A DNA stretch of 5,895 nt from Alkalibaculum bacchi. GTDB taxonomy: Bacteria; Bacillota; Clostridia; Eubacteriales; Alkalibacteraceae. Shown piece after piece: positions 1 through 5,249 of this stretch; positions within the stretch are counted from its first letter, which is position 1; each line of letters opens with the position of its first letter. Where the stretch lies: the NCBI RefSeq assembly GCF_937875145.1, contig NZ_CALNCS010000152.1, positions 1-5,895 of the forward strand, given 5' to 3'. Below the pieces are notes generated by a model. That model saw only the letters and a list, made by a program, of their open reading frames with translations, ran no database searches and had not been told where the DNA came from. The translations under genes were made by a program, and so were the position numbers.

Positions 1-61
1 GTAAATATTTACATCAAAATTTGCTTTATTCCGCAAATACCTACCTCTCATATTATGATAC

Positions 62-325
62 TCAATTTCTTATTATGATTTCTTTGATTAATCTAAAAAG
101 GAAAATATCAATAGTTACAGCTACTCCCAAAAATATAAGCTTAACAATTAAGCTACTATCCATAGTTGCCATTAGATAAATAAAAAACGCCATAACACTT
201 AAACAAAGTGCCATAATTATGGCAAACAAAATGTACCTTATTGGCTTGGGAACTCGCTTTGAATTTGATCCTTTTACAGCTACCTTAATAATAATTTCTA
301 AAATGATTTCTATTAAATCGTCCAT
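62..325 (-). CDS. small two-helix membrane protein, function unknown
   Basis: This is an 87-residue protein that I cannot assign to a named family. Residues 1-20 form an acidic/hydrophobic amphipathic start (MDDLIEIILEIIIK). A basic stretch follows (GSNSKRVPKPIRY, about 19-31). Two strongly hydrophobic segments, at about 32-54 and 60-79, are separated by a short polar turn (ATMDSS). The tail is RLIKEIIIRN. The start is well supported by GGGAG about 8 nt upstream of the ATG. By the positive-inside rule, the basic stretch before helix 1 and the basic tail suggest that both ends are cytoplasmic. Short Firmicute membrane proteins with a similar MDDLIEIILEII start and a K-x-P-K-P-x-R-Y motif are familiar to me, but without a known role. 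It lies beyond the terminator at 635-682, so it is probably a separate transcript from the cobamide operon. I am confident that it is a gene, not of what it does. Confidence 0.8.
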   Translation of the reverse strand: MDDLIEIILEIIIKVAVKGSNSKRVPKPIRYILFAIIMALCLSVMAFFIYLMATMDSSLIVKLIFLGVAVTIDIFLFRLIKEIIIRN

Positions 326-634
326 ATAGATCTCCCTTTTAAGTGTAATATTCCTTAATTATTTAGAATTAAATTTTAAATCTTTTGTTTTAATATTTTC
401 CATCGTGCATAAATTCATTATTGTGGAAAAGTCTATAAAAACTGTTCGTCACGCGAGGTCAAAGACCTCCCCTACAACTTAGATACCAATAGGTAGGGGC
501 GCACCTTTGGTCGCCCGTTTGCACGACGCAATGTACTACAATTACGAACTAATAAATGGAGTTTAATTAAAAAAATCATACTAAAATATGTAATCGTAGT
601 GTAAATAAATGTAAAATATCCTAAATGCCGTGAA
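326..634. other. gene-free stretch holding a folded repeat
   Basis: I see no credible reading frame on either strand here. About 326-445 and 531-634 are very AT-rich and contain no promoter I would defend. Between them lies a GC-rich block (446-530) that stands out sharply in composition and is listed separately as a repeat. The promoter of the 87-residue membrane protein gene must lie in this interval or further upstream, but no clear -35/-10 pair is visible. Confidence 0.5.
446..530. repeat. GC-rich folded repeat (MITE/REP-like)
   Basis: Three nested or adjacent inverted repeats are packed into about 85 nt. GAGGTC (455-460) pairs with GACCTC (464-469) across a 3-nt loop. CCCCTAC (469-475) pairs perfectly with GTAGGGG (493-499). 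GGGCG-ACC (497-505, one bulged base) pairs with GGTCGCCC (509-516) across TTT. The flanks CGTCACGCG and the rightward GCACGACG are also partly complementary. The block is far richer in GC than its surroundings. The wording 'GTAGGGGCG...CGCCC' resembles short dispersed repeats I have seen in several clostridial genomes, so an inserted non-autonomous element is the likely explanation. Only one copy is present in this window. Confidence 0.55.
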
Positions 635-682
635 AAATGCACCTCTCAAAATTAGATATTGTCATATTCTCGAGGTGCATTT
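635..682 (-). terminator. intrinsic terminator after the 56-aa gene
   Basis: An 11-bp perfect stem (AAATGCACCTC at 635-645, GAGGTGCATTT at 672-682) encloses a 26-nt loop. Read on the minus strand, the stem runs into five T residues, which fits termination of the 707-877 gene 24 nt downstream of its stop codon. The loop is long for a terminator and the T run is short, so efficiency may be modest. In the plus direction the T run is broken (TTTCTG). Confidence 0.6.
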
Positions 683-706
683 CTGCAGTTTATCGTATCC
701 TATATA

Positions 707-877
707 CTAGTCCTCTAACTTTTTATTGTCAAATATTAGATGTCCAATATATACAGTTAAGCTAATTAAAAATCCTGTAACAACATAGTATACAAACTTA
801 TCCAAATTAAGGCTAGTCATAATGATAAGTATAGCTGTTGTTAATACAAAATTAAATAAAAAATGAAATACTTTCAT
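707..877 (-). CDS. 56-residue two-helix membrane protein, unknown
   Basis: This short gene encodes MKVFHFLFNF followed by two hydrophobic segments. Helix 1 is about residues 5-20 (ending in ILIIMTS). Helix 2 is about 28-49 (from KFVYYVV to GHLIF). The tail FDNKKLED is charged. The start is chosen because GGAG stands about 8 nt upstream of the ATG, with a plausible sigma-A promoter further up (943-970). The stop is TAG, followed by an intrinsic terminator, so it has the complete apparatus of a monocistronic unit. I recognise no family. It sits between the truncated bzaC and the folded repeat, inside an interval bounded by an 11-nt inverted repeat (630-640 and 1002-1012), so it may be cargo of, or a hitch-hiker on, a small element. 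No catalytic motif is visible; it could be a small regulator, a toxin-like peptide or a membrane adaptor. Confidence 0.65.
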   Translation of the reverse strand: MKVFHFLFNFVLTTAILIIMTSLNLDKFVYYVVTGFLISLTVYIGHLIFDNKKLED

Positions 878-906
878 GCTATCACTCCATCTTTACAACA
901 AATATA

Positions 907-921
907 ATATCATTATGATAT
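907..921. promoter_or_regulatory. perfect 7-1-7 palindrome, possible operator
   Basis: ATATCAT-T-ATGATAT is a perfect inverted repeat with a one-base centre. It lies between the putative promoter (-10 at 943-948) and the ribosome binding site of the 56-residue membrane protein gene. The 7-1-7 geometry is that of Fur/PerR-family boxes, although the bases match neither consensus exactly. In such AT-rich DNA chance is a real alternative, so this is a candidate operator only. Confidence 0.35.
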
Positions 922-942
922 GATCCACGATTTCTCACTTTT

Positions 943-970
943 AGTATAACAAACGATTGTTAGAAAACAA
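943..970 (-). promoter_or_regulatory. putative sigma-A promoter for 56-aa gene
   Basis: On the minus strand TTGTTT (970-965) and TATACT (948-943) are separated by 16 nt. The -10 is close to consensus and the -35 matches only its first half. The pair lies about 65 nt upstream of the start codon of the small membrane protein gene and just inside the insertion-sequence-like end at 974-1013, so it may act as an outward or internal promoter of that element. Confidence 0.4.
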
Positions 971-973
971 GGG

Positions 974-1013
974 AGATGTTGCATTTAGCCGTTTTGACGT
1001 GGCATTTTTCACA
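974..1013 (-). mobile_element. insertion-sequence-like end, possible IS scar
   Basis: Read on the minus strand from 1013, the sequence opens TGTGAAAAATGCC and holds two imperfect 13-nt direct repeats spaced 21 nt apart. On the plus strand these are GACGTGGCATTTT (996-1008) and GATGTTGCATTTA (975-987), 10 of 13 identical. A TG...-type terminus with tandem internal repeats is characteristic of IS21-like ends, where transposase binds repeated sites. No transposase gene is present in the window, so this would be a relic or one end of a deleted element. It directly adjoins the broken bzaC. The family assignment is from memory and tentative. Confidence 0.35.
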
Positions 1014-1058
1014 ATAGGGACTTTGCTATAGGGATATCAAACACTTGACCAAGACTTT

Positions 1059-1253
1059 TTAGTCGTATAATAGATTGATTGGGATCAAAAATTGCTCCAC
1101 TGTTTTCAGACATCTTAAGTGGATCTTAGGCTCTTGTAGATGAGAAAAGATGTCTAACTGTACTGCCGAAAACAAAACCTCTGAGCTCCAATAAGAAGTA
1201 GCCAAGTCTTGTAAATACTGCACTCCATTGCCATTAGTCGCCAAATTAAGCAC
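1059..1253 (-). pseudogene. bzaC: truncated BzaC-type O-methyltransferase
   Basis: The frame begins at a GTG that overlaps the last 8 nt of cobT, with AGGGG inside the cobT end serving as ribosome binding site, so it is translationally coupled. Residues about 12-40 (LQDLATSYWSSEVLFSAVQL, then DIFSHL) read as the N-terminal dimerisation helix of a hydroxyneurosporene/plant-type O-methyltransferase. BzaC belongs to that class. After DIFSHLQEP the similarity vanishes, the frame stops at 64 codons, and an insertion-like end lies at 1013. A working enzyme needs about 340 residues including the SAM-binding Rossmann domain, all of which is missing here. In intact operons of this type BzaC methylates 5-hydroxybenzimidazole to the 5-methoxy form, and the position right after bzaA-bzaB-cobT supports that identity. 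I infer a decayed gene; the stub is surely not catalytic. A sequencing error is less likely because no other frame continues the domain. Confidence 0.7.
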
Positions 1254-2313
1254 CTGGTGTCACCCCTGCTGCTTCGTAACTCAAGACATTATTGATTACT
1301 GCAGCAGCCCCTTCCACGATATTCATAGCCAAAGCTGCGCCTGTTCCTTCACCTAATCTAAATCCCAGATCCAGTAAAGGCTTTAGATTTAAGGATTTCC
1401 ACATATAATTGTGACCTGGTTCTTGGGATTTGTGTCCAGCAATCATATAATCTACAGTATTACAGTTTAGACCATAGGCAATTAGTGCTCCAGCAGTAGA
1501 AATAAGACCATCTACTATAACAGGAATCTTATAATATGCGCAGCCTAATATTACCCCTGCTATGCCCCCAATCTCATATCCTCCTACTTTAGAGAGAACA
1601 TCGATAGGATCATTAGGATCTGGTTTATTTAGTTCAATGGCCTTTTCAATAACCTTAATTTTATTGTTCAATCTCTTATCGTCAATTCCCGTACCTCTAC
1701 CAGTTACATCTGCTACCTTTTGGCCAGTCATTACAGAAAGTATAGCACTACTAGGCGTAGTATTGCCTATGCCTAGATCCCCTGTAGCAATTAATTGGGC
1801 TAATTTCTCATTTATCGCTTTTTCTACAGCCTTAATTCCTACTAGGATGGATTTCTCAGCTTCTTCACGAGTCATTGCTGGTCCTTTTTTCATATTTCTA
1901 GTACCGTATCCTATCTTCCAAGGAATTACAGTTCCCTGTTTAACATAGTCATCTAAATCTACTGCAACGCCAACATCAACAACCATCACATCCGCATGAA
2001 CCGTATCTGCCAATGCGTTAATACTAGCACCCCTATGGGATAGATTGTCAATCATCTCAATAGTGACCTCTTTTTTACAAGCACTGACCCCTTCTTCTAC
2101 AACCCCATGATCCCCTGCCATTAGAATGACGCATTTATTCTCAACAGTTGGTTTTAGCGTCTTCTGTATGGCAGCTAATTGTTTGGCTATATCCATTACC
2201 ACACCTAAACTCCAATGAGGTATAGCCAAAGTTTCTAAATACTCGTGCGCTCTCTCCTTCCACGCCACATCCAAAGGTTCTATATCCGTTACATAACTTA
2301 AGAGACTATTCAT
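1246..2313 (-). CDS. cobT: NaMN:base phosphoribosyltransferase CobT
   Basis: CobT transfers ribose 5-phosphate from nicotinate mononucleotide to a lower-ligand base, giving the alpha-ribotide used to finish the cobamide nucleotide loop. At 355 residues it has normal family length. Clear family motifs appear in order: MAGDHGV (65-71), GIGNTTPSSA (181-190), TGRGTGIDD (204-212), HKSQEPGH (294-301) and RLGEGTGAALAM (319-330). E322 of the last motif corresponds to the catalytic glutamate of Salmonella CobT. The start is set by GAGGAG about 10 nt upstream of the ATG. One oddity: residue 179 is Asp (GDLGIGNTT), where the family normally has Glu in an active-site position. The gene lies 93 nt after bzaB with a hairpin in the gap, and its 3' end overlaps the start of the bzaC remnant. 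Linkage to bzaAB suggests tuning toward 5-hydroxybenzimidazole-type bases; this is inference. Confidence 0.95.
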   Translation of the reverse strand: MNSLLSYVTDIEPLDVAWKERAHEYLETLAIPHWSLGVVMDIAKQLAAIQKTLKPTVENKCVILMAGDHGVVEEGVSACKKEVTIEMIDNLSHRGASINALADTVHADVMVVDVGVAVDLDDYVKQGTVIPWKIGYGTRNMKKGPAMTREEAEKSILVGIKAVEKAINEKLAQLIATGDLGIGNTTPSSAILSVMTGQKVADVTGRGTGIDDKRLNNKIKVIEKAIELNKPDPNDPIDVLSKVGGYEIGGIAGVILGCAYYKIPVIVDGLISTAGALIAYGLNCNTVDYMIAGHKSQEPGHNYMWKSLNLKPLLDLGFRLGEGTGAALAMNIVEGAAAVINNVLSYEAAGVTPGA

Positions 2314-2347
2314 CTCTAATCACTCCTCAACCTTTTCATATATTAGG

Positions 2348-2393
2348 AAACTGCAGAAATGTATTATCAATTCCCTTCTTTGTTTCTGCAGTT
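2348..2393 (-). other. intercistronic hairpin between bzaB and cobT
   Basis: A perfect 11-bp stem, AACTGCAGAAA (2349-2359) with TTTCTGCAGTT (2383-2393), encloses a 23-nt loop. It occupies much of the 93-nt gap between bzaB and cobT. On the minus strand it is followed by CCTAATATATG and has no T run, so it is not a convincing terminator. A role in mRNA processing, in 3'-end protection of the bzaAB segment or in partial attenuation of cobT is plausible. The 14-mer starting at 2348 recurs in inverted orientation at 678-691. Confidence 0.6.
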
Positions 2394-2406
2394 CTTGTGA
2401 CTGGCT

Positions 2407-3678
2407 TTACCTATTTAAAAAATATCTTGCTGCAACTTGCATAGCCTCGTCTTCTATGCCATTGACATCCTGTATACCACTTGCAAAGGCATTCTTTAGC
2501 TTGTCTGGATAAATAGCATGGTCTATTTGCCCCTGAATATCATTGTCTACTCTTGCTTTGCTCATATTGTATTCACTTTGTAATACATGGGGTCTTTTGC
2601 GAGCGATATTTGCTGCCCTGGCTGCTATTCGAGTAGATATTACCCCTGTCCTTACATCCTCTTCATTGGGCAAACCTAAATGCTCTGCCGGAGTTAAATA
2701 GCAAAGGAAATCTGCACCATACATACCTGCAAATGCTCCACCTATTGCGCCGGTAATATGGTCGTAACCAGGTGCGATATCTGTAGCTAAAAAGCCTAAT
2801 ATATAGTAAGGAACATTGTGGCATAATTTCTTTTGTAGTTCCATAGTCGTTCTTATATGATTAAGTGGTACATGACCTGGTCCCTCAATCATTACCTGAA
2901 CGCCTTTTTCTAAAGCTCTTTTTGTAAGATCTACTGCAACCATTAAGCCTTTTATTTGTGCCTGATCTAATGAATCTGCAGTAGAACCAGGGCGAATGGC
3001 ATCTCCAATACTGAGCACCACATCATAAGCCTTCATAATTTCTAGAAGACGGTCAAACTCCTCGTACAATGGATTTTCCTTTTGATTTTCAAGCATCCAA
3101 CCTGTTAAAAAGGATCCACCCCTACTTACCACGTCTGTGACTCTGCCCGTCTTTTGGAGAGTATGAATCATGTCAAAGTTTAGCGCACAGTGTATGGCCA
3201 TAAAATCCATTCCATCTGCAGCGTGCTTTTCAATGGTGTTAAATAAATCGTCTGAAGTCATATCGATAATACTTCCCTTATTTTCAATGGCTTCCACACC
3301 AGCCTGGTAAACTGGCACACTTCCCATAGCTACTGTTGCAAGGGATAAAGACTGTTTTCTCATACCATCAATGTCTCCCCCTGTGCTCAAATCCATAAAT
3401 GAGTGGCAACCTGCTTCTTCTGCAATCTTTAATTTTTTCGCTTCCATTGACATCTGATCTCGATCACTAGATGTTCCAAATAGAGCGTTTACTTTGACAT
3501 CTAATCCTCTTCCTATGCCACAGATGTTTTTACGATCCCTCAATCTATTTTTAGGAATGACAATATTTCCTTTGGCTACCCCTTCCCGTATAAATTCAAT
3601 ATCAACATTTTCCTGAAGAGCTACTTTTTCCATTTCTTCCGTATACTTTCCACTTCTTGCTGCATCTATTTGATTCAT
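2407..3678 (-). CDS. bzaB: 5-hydroxybenzimidazole synthase subunit BzaB (ThiC-like)
   Basis: This 423-residue ThiC paralogue acts with BzaA in anaerobic conversion of aminoimidazole ribotide to 5-hydroxybenzimidazole. The ThiC barrel is nearly canonical: VNALFGTS (63-70), MDLSTGGDI (95-103), VYQA (123-126), IHC (162-164), phosphate-binding SRGGS (185-189), GDAIRPGS (225-232), EGPGHVP (265-271), PGYDH (303-307) and EHLGLP (332-337). H269 and H307 match the metal-binding histidines of ThiC. What is missing is decisive: the C-terminus (about 400-423, ending AARYFLNR) has no cysteine at all where ThiC carries its [4Fe-4S] ligands, so this chain alone cannot do radical-SAM chemistry. The start follows an AGGGGG ribosome binding site, 12 nt after the bzaA stop, so the two are made together. 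The names bzaA and bzaB follow the gene order of known bzaA-bzaB-cobT operons; thiC itself is excluded by the missing cysteines. Confidence 0.88.
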   Translation of the reverse strand: MNQIDAARSGKYTEEMEKVALQENVDIEFIREGVAKGNIVIPKNRLRDRKNICGIGRGLDVKVNALFGTSSDRDQMSMEAKKLKIAEEAGCHSFMDLSTGGDIDGMRKQSLSLATVAMGSVPVYQAGVEAIENKGSIIDMTSDDLFNTIEKHAADGMDFMAIHCALNFDMIHTLQKTGRVTDVVSRGGSFLTGWMLENQKENPLYEEFDRLLEIMKAYDVVLSIGDAIRPGSTADSLDQAQIKGLMVAVDLTKRALEKGVQVMIEGPGHVPLNHIRTTMELQKKLCHNVPYYILGFLATDIAPGYDHITGAIGGAFAGMYGADFLCYLTPAEHLGLPNEEDVRTGVISTRIAARAANIARKRPHVLQSEYNMSKARVDNDIQGQIDHAIYPDKLKNAFASGIQDVNGIEDEAMQVAARYFLNR

Positions 3679-3690
3679 AATGAATTCCCC

Positions 3691-4986
3691 CTAACCTACT
3701 TTTTCTTTGCTTAAGAATTTTGAAACGATTTTCATTGCACAGTATTTGCCACACATAGTACACTCTGATGAAAAATCATCACTTCGTTCCGTCCAAACTT
3801 GTCTAGCACACTCTGGATCTATAGATAATGCAATTTGTTTGTCCCAGTCTAGGTTTTTTCTGGCTTTTGACATTTCTAAATCCCATGTTACCGCTTTTTC
3901 ATTACCTTTTGCTATATCCGCTGCATGAGCTGCAATTCGAGCTGCTATAACCCCTTGATGCACTTGTTCTTTACTAGGCAAACCTATATGTTCTGCTGAA
4001 GTAACATAGCAGATAAAATCTGCACCTGCATAGGCACTGATCGCTCCGCCTATGGCCGCGCTGATGTGGTCATAACCAACAGCAGTATCTGTCACCAAAG
4101 GACCAAAAACAAAGTAAGGTGCTCCTTTACATAAACTCTTTTGGATCTTAACAGTTGTCTCTATCTGATCAATTGGCACATGCCCAGGTCCTTTTACCAT
4201 CACCTGAACTCCTGCATCTCTAGCTCTAGTGATCAAATCACCTAAAACAATATACTCTTGAACTTGTGAACTAATAAGAGAATCCTGAGTACATCCAGGT
4301 CTCATAGCATCTGCAAAACTTAGAACAATATCGTATTTGTATGCGATCTCTAATAGTCTGTCAAAATTTTCATATAAGGGATTTTCTACATTATGATGAA
4401 TCATCCAGCCAATTAATCTAGAGCCACCGTAACTGACTAGGGGATCAAGTCTTCCCTCCTTCTTAACCCTATTAACTACTTCCATGGTGGTACCACAGTG
4501 AAGTGCAAGGAAATCGATTCCATCTATTGCATGTCTCTCTATAACCTCAAATAAATCCTCTATGGTCATTTCAAGAGAAGAACCCTTTTTCTTCTTAGCC
4601 TCAGCCATAGCCTGATACAATGGTAACGATCCCATTGGTTTTGTAATAGTAGTTAGGGCTGTCCTTCTCATAGTATCTATATCATTTATTACGCTTAAAT
4701 CCATAATTGTATCTGCTCCAGCAGAGACAGCAGTAAAAATCTTATCTAGTTCATTTGCTACGGTATCATTTTTATCATACATTCCGACGCTGGCACTAAC
4801 TTTTGTAGATAGGCCTGCGCCAACAGCTACTGGTACAGCCTTCACATGATTTTTACTTTTTAGAATGACAATTTCGCCATTTGCAATTCCTCGTCTAATA
4901 AATTCTTCACTCACCCCCTCAATAATTGCTACTTGTTTCATTTCATCTGTAATGATTCGTTTTTTAGCACTTTCTAAGATGGTCAT
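3691..4986 (-). CDS. bzaA: 5-hydroxybenzimidazole synthase subunit BzaA (ThiC-like)
   Basis: This 431-residue ThiC paralogue is the first gene of the operon and the partner of BzaB. It keeps the overall ThiC fold signature: MDLS (95-98), LHC (162-164), GPGHVP (266-271), VGYDH (303-307) and EHIGLP (332-337), with metal-type histidines H269 and H307. It also has a C-terminal cysteine motif CTMCGKYC (C409, C412, C416) for a radical-SAM [4Fe-4S] cluster. This is CX2CX3C, one residue shorter than the CX2CX4C of bacterial ThiC. Several substrate-site positions have drifted: the Asn of VNA is S64, STGGDI is SVINDI (98-103), SRGG is SYGG (Y186), and the Glu before GPGH is K265. The barrel therefore looks unfit for ThiC-like binding while the cluster domain is preserved, the mirror image of BzaB. 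The start has an AGGGAGG ribosome binding site 6 nt upstream of the ATG. Expression is governed by the cobalamin riboswitch upstream. Confidence 0.88.
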   Translation of the reverse strand: MTILESAKKRIITDEMKQVAIIEGVSEEFIRRGIANGEIVILKSKNHVKAVPVAVGAGLSTKVSASVGMYDKNDTVANELDKIFTAVSAGADTIMDLSVINDIDTMRRTALTTITKPMGSLPLYQAMAEAKKKKGSSLEMTIEDLFEVIERHAIDGIDFLALHCGTTMEVVNRVKKEGRLDPLVSYGGSRLIGWMIHHNVENPLYENFDRLLEIAYKYDIVLSFADAMRPGCTQDSLISSQVQEYIVLGDLITRARDAGVQVMVKGPGHVPIDQIETTVKIQKSLCKGAPYFVFGPLVTDTAVGYDHISAAIGGAISAYAGADFICYVTSAEHIGLPSKEQVHQGVIAARIAAHAADIAKGNEKAVTWDLEMSKARKNLDWDKQIALSIDPECARQVWTERSDDFSSECTMCGKYCAMKIVSKFLSKEKVG

Positions 4987-5190
4987 AGTAGTCCTCCCTT
5001 TTTAATCAACTTTGTAGCTATGCTACTTATTCATTTTATAGTTAAGGAATAACCTAATACTGCTTACTCAGATCCATATTAACCATCAATAAGGTATTTT
5101 TATCAATTGTATGGTTAGTATGTGAGGTTTTAGCTAGTAATTAGAGTTTTCCTTTTCTAACATTAAACTGTTTTCACTCATTATTTCACG
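4987..5190 (-). other. untranslated leader between attenuator and bzaA
   Basis: About 200 nt separate the riboswitch terminator from bzaA, longer than needed. I see a small perfect hairpin GTAGC-TAT-GCTAC (5014-5026) shortly before the ribosome binding site. There is also a 15-codon frame starting at 5180 (MSENSLMLEK...) without a ribosome binding site. No second riboswitch or good promoter is visible. Confidence 0.4.
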
Positions 5191-5223
5191 AAAAAAAGTC
5201 CACAGTCTAATGACTGTGAACTT
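5191..5223 (-). terminator. riboswitch-controlled intrinsic terminator
   Basis: On the minus strand, AAGTTCACAGTC (5223-5212) and GACTGTGGACTT (5207-5196) form a 12-bp stem with one G-T pair and a 4-nt loop, followed directly by seven T residues. It begins about 28 nt after the last conserved riboswitch bases, the position of an expression platform. TGTGAA at 5237-5232 can pair with TTCACA (5220-5215), the left arm of the terminator. That gives a competing 6-bp antiterminator. Cobamide binding would therefore favour termination before bzaA. Confidence 0.88.
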
Positions 5224-5249
5224 TACCGTTATTCACATATTTATAATTA

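Noticed and set aside
1..51. Open minus-strand frame starting at ATG 51 and running off the left edge (MRGRYLRNKANF...)
   Set aside because: Only 17 codons are visible, there is no proper ribosome binding site, and nothing in the residues points to a family. It could be the next gene but cannot be supported here.
1562..1948. 128-codon open frame on the plus strand
   Set aside because: It lies antisense inside cobT, whose family motifs are unmistakable. It has no ribosome binding site and its translation resembles no protein.
2407..3678. Annotating either ThiC-like gene as thiamine synthase thiC
   Set aside because: Two adjacent short paralogues with cobT, a cobalamin riboswitch instead of a TPP riboswitch, and one chain lacking cluster cysteines all point to bzaAB rather than thiamine synthesis.
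3707..3928. 73-codon open frame on the plus strand
   Set aside because: It is antisense to the conserved 3' end of bzaA, including the cysteine motif, and has no initiation signal.
5076..5106. Second promoter after the riboswitch terminator (TTGATA ... TAATAT)
   Set aside because: The spacer is 19 nt and the -10 matches only 4 of 6 bases, so it is too weak to list in AT-rich DNA.
5136..5180. Leader peptide of 15 codons (MSENSLMLEK...) before bzaA
   Set aside because: There is no ribosome binding site and no run of regulatory codons. It begins 10 nt after the terminator T run. The MSENS match to the frame at 1113 rests on about 13 nucleotides and is probably chance.
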